This document shows positions 23,411-28,254 of a stretch of DNA of 28,254 nucleotides, piece by piece. The stretch's first letter is position 1. The number at the start of each line of letters is the position of its first letter. Made by a program: the position numbers and the translations under genes. The notes under the pieces were generated by a model. The model made no database searches and was not told the DNA's origin. It worked only from the letters and a program-made list of their open reading frames with translations. This stretch comes from an uncultured Eubacteriales bacterium (GTDB taxonomy: Bacteria > Bacillota_A > Clostridia > Oscillospirales > Acutalibacteraceae), in the NCBI GenBank assembly GCA_934454005.1, contig CAKSGI010000003.1, positions 1 through 28,254 on the forward strand, in the 5' to 3' direction.

Positions 23411-26400
23411 CTATATTATTTTAATCTCTCTTCTGCAAAATATTCTATCATTACTTTGTAAAAAAGCTGTAACTTTTACTCTTCCAGGTGCTTTAACTGT
23501 TAAAACTCCATTATAGTCAATATCTGCAACTTCAACATTATCAACAGACCAAAAAACGTTATCTCCTAAAGCCTCTCTTGGACTTGAAATATAAGATAGC
23601 TGATATTTATTATTTTCATTTTCCGAATATTCAATCGTATCTACTTTTTCTATATATATTTTTTCAACAGGATAATTAATAATATGCCTAGGGTCAGTAT
23701 AAACAAATGATTTTGCTCCGGAGTTGCACTTTATACCACTAACAATTTTATCATTAGACACAAATAATGCCTTAGCCCAAACATAGTACTCACCCTCAGG
23801 AATAGAGGCTTTTATATTATCACTTAAATTAGACAAAACTTCTTCATATTTAGCATTTACTAGTTCTTCAAAATCAAATACTTTATTTTTTGATACACAG
23901 ATTTTATCATATGTCTGATATCTAGGCTCTTTGATATATTTATTAAAATAGGAATAAACTTCATTATAATTATCAGTTTTTATTTTGCTTAAATAAGGTT
24001 TGATTCCATTTATATCAACAGCACCTTCATGGATAGGTTTTATATGCAATCTTGAATTTTTGTCAGATAAGTTTATAGAGATATTATTGCTTTCTTTAAT
24101 TTTTCCTCCTGTAAAATACATTTCATTGTACACAGTAATCGGCACCTTGGGATTTAAATCTCTTGTATTTCCAATAGTACCGCCATTTAAAAAGATTTTG
24201 GAATTACGTGATCCTAAAATGTCTTTTACATTACCATCATTAATTATTATTGTTCCATCTGTTTTAATAGCGTTTTTTCTTCCTTTGCTACTAAACACAC
24301 CTGAATCTATAACTATAACAGAATCTTTTTGATTTGAACTTATAGAGCCTTTGGACCCCCAGTTTATACTCTGACTTTTAAAATATGCTTTAGCATTTTT
24401 CCCGAAAATATAAACACAAAATCCTTTTATTCCAATCCCGTATTCTGTTCTTAATGAGGCATAATCCTCCATTACAAGAGTAGAATTATCATATAATTCA
24501 ACACAGTTAGATGCAGGAAATAATGATCCTTGCGTTCGTGTATTATCAATACAAACTAAGTCTTTAATTATTAATGTTGCATTATTCTTAACTTTAAATG
24601 TAACATTATAAATGCACGAACTTCCTTTAATGCATATATCTCTATTTATTATCTGTTTTCTATTTTTGCCAAATGCTGTTTCTATTTTTATATCGTTACC
24701 CTCTGTAACAATTGTACCAACAGATTCATCTTCTAATGCTTGTATAAATTCGTATCTATTTCTTACCGTTACTTCTAAAGAGTTGTTAACATTATTATAA
24801 TTTTTATCTAGCTTGTCCTGCTTTATCGTCTCATTTAATATTTTCTTATCCTCTGTTTTTTCTATGGCAAAACTATCTAATAAATACGATTTACCTTTGG
24901 CATCTTTATATTTATAAGATGAAAAATAAATTATATCTTTTTCAACTCTAATAGCAGAATATACAGGTAAACTAGGTTGGGCCATAAAATCACTCGGGAT
25001 TATAACAGACATATCCTGACTATAATTCTTAACTCCAGAAGTTCCAGGTGTGATAAACACAGTTCCATTTGGATTTATCGCTGTTTCGTATTTTATTCCA
25101 TTCCTTTTGATTATTTTATCATTATATCTAGATTTTTTCCCATTGAGCATAATAGGCGTTCTAACATAAACATGATCATGCCCCGCAAGTAAAATATCTA
25201 TTTTAGCTTTATTGCATAATTCTATAATCTGATCTTTAAGAGATTCTACATCTCCATCATCATGATGCGGTCCATTTGAATATGGTGACTTATGTGCTAA
25301 AATTATTTTCCATCTAGTTTTAGCATTATTCGCTACTCTTAATGCCCATCTATATTGTTCGATATCTATTTTCTTGTTTTTGTCTAAATCGTTTGTGTTG
25401 AGAATAATAAATGTCGCATTTTTATATTCGAAAGAATAATATACTCCTGTGGATGTATCTTGTTTTGGGTAGCCTTGAACATTAAAATGACTAACAATTG
25501 AATTTTCCGCTCCTGACTCAAAAACAGCATGATTGACTCTAGCCTCGTGGTTCCCTGATACAGGTACAACAGCGTTTCTTCTCCATATTTTACTTTCAAA
25601 TAGCCATTCCCAATAGTCTTCGTTATTGCCGTCATCAACAAAGTCACCTAAATGAGCTACAAATTCTGCATCAGAAAATCTGTTAATAGCCTCATTAAAC
25701 GTATTATTAAATAAATCATAATTAGATTTAACCATACCTTGTGAATCTGTTAATGTTATAAATGTAAATGAGTCCGATTCCTGCCCTGTTTTAAAGCTCA
25801 TAGTCTCACTTAAATTGTTAGTATTCTTATCCCCTACTCTATAGTAATATAATGAATTTTGCTCAAGATTAGAAATTTCAGCAGAGAATTTAGATACTTT
25901 TGCAACAGTATATTTTGATAAAGGCCCTAAATTATAAACCGTTTTAGGATTAAGAACATTTTCATATTCGGCCTTTATTATTAAACAATCTACAAAGCTT
26001 TTTGTTTTGGATAAATACAAATAACTTTCTTTGATATTTTGGCTTGTATACCATCTAAATGCCCTTTGTGTTTTTGGTTCTTTGCCTAATGTTAATGTAA
26101 TATCAAAAGGTTTTAGTCTATTATCTATATTATCTTCTAGTTCAGAAGCATCATCTTTAACATCATATAAAAAAGAGTTTGCTAAGCTAACTATAATTTC
26201 TCCAACACCTTTTACAAAGCTTGGACTCATATAGTCCTCTGAAAATTCCTCTATCTTACTTTTTATATTTATACCAAAAAGTTTTAAAAAACTTGCTATT
26301 TGGCCTTTATTAGTCTTTCTGCTTAATGTAACTCTAACTATTCTAGAATCAATTGCCCTTTTTAAATCTATATATATATTTTCACTTATAATAGTAGCAA

Positions 26401-27031
26401 TCATAGAAATATGATCACGAATTGTTAATATTAATCTATTTATAATTTCTTCCCTTTTTAAATTACAAATAGCTTCTTTTATCCAATCTGGTAAATTTCC
26501 TTCCATTTCGAAGTCATAGTTTAAAAGAATTAACAAAACCAAATCGTAAAGAGTTTTTTCTTCTGATGTTCTTGGCTTATAGATACCAGTATCAGACAAG
26601 CTTTGTATTATTTCTGCAGTCTTTATTTTTATAAAAGACAAATCATTTATATATTTATCTTGAATCTGTTCTAATACGCTATCAAATGCCGCTATTATTT
26701 GAGCATCTGTTATTGTAATCTCATTAATAAAAAGAGCAAATGTACCTGAAGGTTTAATTATTATTTTTCCATTTTTATAGCCTATAGTTGCTCGTCCTAT
26801 TCTTTTTCCTAGCTCTATTTCTCTTACGGGAGAAAGGTATCTCTTAGTAATACTAATTATTTTTTCCTCTATATCAAAGCCCGGTACTCTTATTGATATT
26901 TGTTCTTTAAGGCCTGTTTTTTTTATTTGTTCTATATACGGATACGCCGTGCTTTCTATAACTTTATCTAAAATTTCTTCTATATTCTCATTGCTAATAT
27001 TTTTTATATTAGTGTTATTATGGTTGTTCAT
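23411..27031 (-). CDS. 1206-aa multidomain metallophosphoesterase with unknown N-terminal module
   Basis: Domains in order: residues 1-305, a mostly helical module I do not recognise, with an internal repeat (GFDIEEKI...YLSP at 51-68 and GINIKSKI...YMSP at 253-270). About 308-415 is a beta-rich domain like the N-terminal fibronectin-type domain of purple acid phosphatases, ending in LYYYRVGDKNTNN...FKTG. Residues 420-720 form a calcineurin-like phosphoesterase with its full metal set: LTDSQG (D429), AHLGDFVDDG (D463), SGNHEA (N494), LAHKSPYSNGPHHDDG (H580) and AGHDHVYVR (H618, H620). About 755-1000 is a run of short strands (IIIKD..., LVMEDYASLRTE, VIVIDSGVFSS, IIINDGNVKD, IFLNGGTIGN) typical of a right-handed beta helix. 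About 1120-1206 is a Big_2-like Ig domain (VFWSVDNVEVADIDYNGVLTV). No signal peptide, membrane segment or sorting signal is seen. Catalysis on a phosphomonoester or nucleotide is likely; the substrate is unknown. It has its own promoter and diverges from a lipoprotein gene. Confidence 0.85.
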   Translation of the reverse strand: MNNHNNTNIKNISNENIEEILDKVIESTAYPYIEQIKKTGLKEQISIRVPGFDIEEKIISITKRYLSPVREIELGKRIGRATIGYKNGKIIIKPSGTFALFINEITITDAQIIAAFDSVLEQIQDKYINDLSFIKIKTAEIIQSLSDTGIYKPRTSEEKTLYDLVLLILLNYDFEMEGNLPDWIKEAICNLKREEIINRLILTIRDHISMIATIISENIYIDLKRAIDSRIVRVTLSRKTNKGQIASFLKLFGINIKSKIEEFSEDYMSPSFVKGVGEIIVSLANSFLYDVKDDASELEDNIDNRLKPFDITLTLGKEPKTQRAFRWYTSQNIKESYLYLSKTKSFVDCLIIKAEYENVLNPKTVYNLGPLSKYTVAKVSKFSAEISNLEQNSLYYYRVGDKNTNNLSETMSFKTGQESDSFTFITLTDSQGMVKSNYDLFNNTFNEAINRFSDAEFVAHLGDFVDDGNNEDYWEWLFESKIWRRNAVVPVSGNHEARVNHAVFESGAENSIVSHFNVQGYPKQDTSTGVYYSFEYKNATFIILNTNDLDKNKKIDIEQYRWALRVANNAKTRWKIILAHKSPYSNGPHHDDGDVESLKDQIIELCNKAKIDILLAGHDHVYVRTPIMLNGKKSRYNDKIIKRNGIKYETAINPNGTVFITPGTSGVKNYSQDMSVIIPSDFMAQPSLPVYSAIRVEKDIIYFSSYKYKDAKGKSYLLDSFAIEKTEDKKILNETIKQDKLDKNYNNVNNSLEVTVRNRYEFIQALEDESVGTIVTEGNDIKIETAFGKNRKQIINRDICIKGSSCIYNVTFKVKNNATLIIKDLVCIDNTRTQGSLFPASNCVELYDNSTLVMEDYASLRTEYGIGIKGFCVYIFGKNAKAYFKSQSINWGSKGSISSNQKDSVIVIDSGVFSSKGRKNAIKTDGTIIINDGNVKDILGSRNSKIFLNGGTIGNTRDLNPKVPITVYNEMYFTGGKIKESNNISINLSDKNSRLHIKPIHEGAVDINGIKPYLSKIKTDNYNEVYSYFNKYIKEPRYQTYDKICVSKNKVFDFEELVNAKYEEVLSNLSDNIKASIPEGEYYVWAKALFVSNDKIVSGIKCNSGAKSFVYTDPRHIINYPVEKIYIEKVDTIEYSENENNKYQLSYISSPREALGDNVFWSVDNVEVADIDYNGVLTVKAPGRVKVTAFLQSNDRIFCRREIKII

Positions 27032-27056
27032 GTTATTCAGTATTAACTGTCACCTC
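27032..27056 (-). promoter_or_regulatory. leader of the 1206-aa gene with distant ribosome site
   Basis: The only good ribosome site, GAGGTG (27056-27051), is 19 nt from ATG 27031. Between them lies CAGT-TAAT-ACTG (27049-27038), a short 4-bp hairpin whose folding would leave 7 nt. In-frame codons upstream give no ATG, GTG or TTG before a stop. The stem is short, so this may be coincidence. Confidence 0.4.
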
Positions 27057-27092
27057 TCTTCTCCAATTATAAATTTACCCACATATTATTAT

Positions 27093-27121
27093 ATTATAAT
27101 ACATCATGCAAAAACAGACAA
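27093..27121 (-). promoter_or_regulatory. promoter of the 1206-aa phosphoesterase gene
   Basis: On the minus strand TTGTCT (27116-27121), a 17-nt spacer and TATAAT (27093-27098). The leader would be about 55 nt. Confidence 0.65.
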
Positions 27122-27180
27122 GTTTTTTAAACACGAATTATATAATTGTAGCTTTGATTATTTGCTTAAATTTTATGCTA

Positions 27181-27209
27181 TTGAAAAGATTTTATAAATA
27201 GGATATAAT
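27181..27209 (+). promoter_or_regulatory. promoter of the small lipoprotein gene
   Basis: TTGAAA (27181-27186), a 17-nt spacer and TATAAT (27204-27209), a near-perfect sigma-A promoter, 44 bp before ATG 27254. It is divergent from the phosphoesterase promoter. Confidence 0.82.
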
Positions 27210-27253
27210 ACATTTAGATTTGAATTTAACATTTGTTATACATGGAGGAAAAA

Positions 27254-27745
27254 ATGAAAAAAATATTACTATTAGTTTTTACAATTACATTGGCTTTTTC
27301 ACTTACTGGTTGTTTTTTTAACAACGTTAAATTAGCTGAAGCTGGTACCACTGTTGATGATGTGAATCAAACCAGCTATGAAAACAATTTAACTGGTTTA
27401 TCTAGCTACTTTAAAGATAAAGGCTTTTTAGCTGGAGATCCCACAGAAATGTCCGCAGAATTAATTGGCGCAAAGGCAGGGTTAAAATATCAATTCACAT
27501 ATGAGGGTTCTAAAGTTAAAGTTGAATTATACGAATATGATTTAGATAGCACAAATGATACTGCCAATGAGTTTTTAGAAACCGCAAAAAATGAAGGAAA
27601 AATAACTGTTCAGAATACAACATCAAACGTTACTATATCTAACAATGGAAAATATCTGATGATATATACTAAGGATAAAGACAACGATGAAAATATTAAA
27701 AGAGAAGAAGAAGTTACATCCTCATTTAAAACATATAAAATGTAA
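27254..27745 (+). CDS. small lipoprotein of unknown function
   Basis: A 163-aa predicted lipoprotein. MKKILLLVFTITLAFSLTGC is a clean signal peptide with lipidated C20. GGAGG seven bases before ATG 27254 fixes the start (the frame also contains an upstream ATG at 27242 that overlaps the ribosome site, and earlier codons). The mature part is soluble and acidic, with an alpha/beta look: SYENNLTGLSSYFKDKGF, then a central strand pair AGLKYQFTYEGSKVKVELYEY, then EFLETAKNEGKITV and a strand ending LMIYTKDKDND. No catalytic motif is seen. I recognise no named family. It is monocistronic with its own promoter and terminator, and divergent from the 1206-aa phosphoesterase. Confidence 0.85.
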   Translation: MKKILLLVFTITLAFSLTGCFFNNVKLAEAGTTVDDVNQTSYENNLTGLSSYFKDKGFLAGDPTEMSAELIGAKAGLKYQFTYEGSKVKVELYEYDLDSTNDTANEFLETAKNEGKITVQNTTSNVTISNNGKYLMIYTKDKDNDENIKREEEVTSSFKTYKM

Positions 27746-27765
27746 AAATTGATATATTGTAATAT

Positions 27766-27814
27766 AACATGCCAAGACATAAGTTATTATTATTGTCTGG
27801 CATGTTATTTTTTT
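27766..27814 (+). terminator. terminator of the small lipoprotein gene
   Basis: AACATGCC (27766-27773) pairs with GGCATGTT (27799-27806). A single bulged A and five more pairs (AGACA / TGTCT) continue inside. ATTTTTTT follows. It may also protect against read-through from the convergent sleB gene, though the T-run favours the plus strand. Confidence 0.85.
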
Positions 27815-27863
27815 AATACAATCAATAAATATTTATATTTTTATAACTATTAATATTTAAAAT

Positions 27864-28254
27864 TTATGAGCAGAATTTATGACTTCCTATAACCGTTATT
27901 ACTGGCCTGGACCACATGAATTTGTTTGTAGTCTTTGCTGGATTATAGTAGTATATAGCTCCAGAAGATGGATCCCATCCATTAATCGCATCACTAGCGG
28001 CACGTTTTGCAGAATCCGATACTGGTTCATTCACTTGTCCGTCTGTTAAACAAGAAAACGCTCCGGGTTGATAAATAACACCTGATAATGTATTCGGAAA
28101 TGACGGATGTTCTATTCTATTTAATATTACAGCTCCTACAGCAACCTGCCCTGAATATGGTTCCCCTCTAGCCTCTGCGGATATAATTCTCGCTAAAAGA
28201 TCCATATCGGCTGTACTATATCCTCCAGATACTCCTGAGGAAGCTATCCCCAAT
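27864..28254 (-). CDS. sleB: SleB/CwlJ-type spore cortex-lytic hydrolase (C-terminal part)
   Basis: The last 130 codons of a Hydrolase_2 family enzyme, which breaks down spore-cortex peptidoglycan during germination. The 5' part lies beyond the window; the TTG read at the very edge is internal. The domain is complete and typical: LLARIISAEARGEPYSGQVAVGA with the catalytic glutamate in SAEARGE, VILNRIEHPSFPNTLSGVIYQPGAFSCL, and the closing block YYNPAKTTNKFMWSRPV followed by ITVIGSHKFC. SleB normally has an export signal and an N-terminal peptidoglycan-binding domain, which cannot be checked here; a CwlJ-like or vegetative relative remains possible. It is convergent with the small lipoprotein gene. 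Its presence is the best sign that the host makes spores. Confidence 0.88.
   Translation of the reverse strand, partial: LGIASSGVSGGYSTADMDLLARIISAEARGEPYSGQVAVGAVILNRIEHPSFPNTLSGVIYQPGAFSCLTDGQVNEPVSDSAKRAASDAINGWDPSSGAIYYYNPAKTTNKFMWSRPVITVIGSHKFCS

Noticed and set aside
25384..25647. 87-codon minus-strand frame inside the phosphoesterase gene
   Set aside because: It overlaps the catalytic domain coding sequence in another frame, with no ribosome site or recognisable protein.

Overview
The window reads as AT-rich chromosomal DNA of a spore-forming, Gram-positive member of the Clostridia. The evidence is near-consensus sigma-A-type promoters with TATAAT boxes, strong GGAGG ribosome sites, several TTG starts, lipoproteins with lipoboxes, a SleB-type spore cortex hydrolase at the right edge, an FtsB/DivIC gene next to an S1-domain gene, a DUF951 gene, and both glnS and gltX. 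It looks like core genome. I see no phage, insertion sequence, CRISPR array or rRNA. Genus cannot be decided from the sequence alone.

Layout. Positions 1-267 hold the end of tsaD (t6A tRNA modification). Then comes a monocistronic GTP-type PEP carboxykinase gene (pckG) with its own promoter, flanked by two CTAG-N3-CTAG sites, and a perfect 14-bp terminator. It faces trmL. A 59-aa glycine-rich small protein gene lies divergent to trmL. From 8709 down to 3086 (minus strand) is a compact run: transglutaminase lipoprotein, folE, folP, folB, folK, and a membrane Cache-HAMP-PP2C phosphatase. From 13915 down to 9004 is a second compact run: DUF951, prfA, tsaC, coaE, a membrane-anchored lytic transglycosylase and an M18 aminopeptidase. 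An initiator tRNA gene follows, with its own promoter and two strong tandem terminators. Next are tdk, a 64-aa small protein and an amidohydrolase gene (tdk downstream), then the ftsB/divIC-S1 pair with a near-perfect promoter and a terminator.

The right third is an oligopeptide-binding lipoprotein, glnS, gltX, a VanY-type D,D-carboxypeptidase and a 1206-aa multidomain metallophosphoesterase. All are on the minus strand, and the last four are closely spaced. The phosphoesterase gene diverges from a small lipoprotein gene; each has a recognisable promoter. The window ends inside sleB.

The most unusual items are: (1) the 1206-aa protein, which has an unrecognised, internally duplicated N-terminal module and a surface-protein-like domain set but no signal peptide; (2) the gltX start region, where a perfect Shine-Dalgarno sits 30 nt from the ATG with a perfect 7-bp hairpin between them; (3) the CTAG-N3-CTAG pairs bracketing the pckG promoter; (4) a folB tail that is overprinted on the start of folK; and (5) two small proteins of unknown role. 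I do not see a clear multi-gene defence or mobile system.
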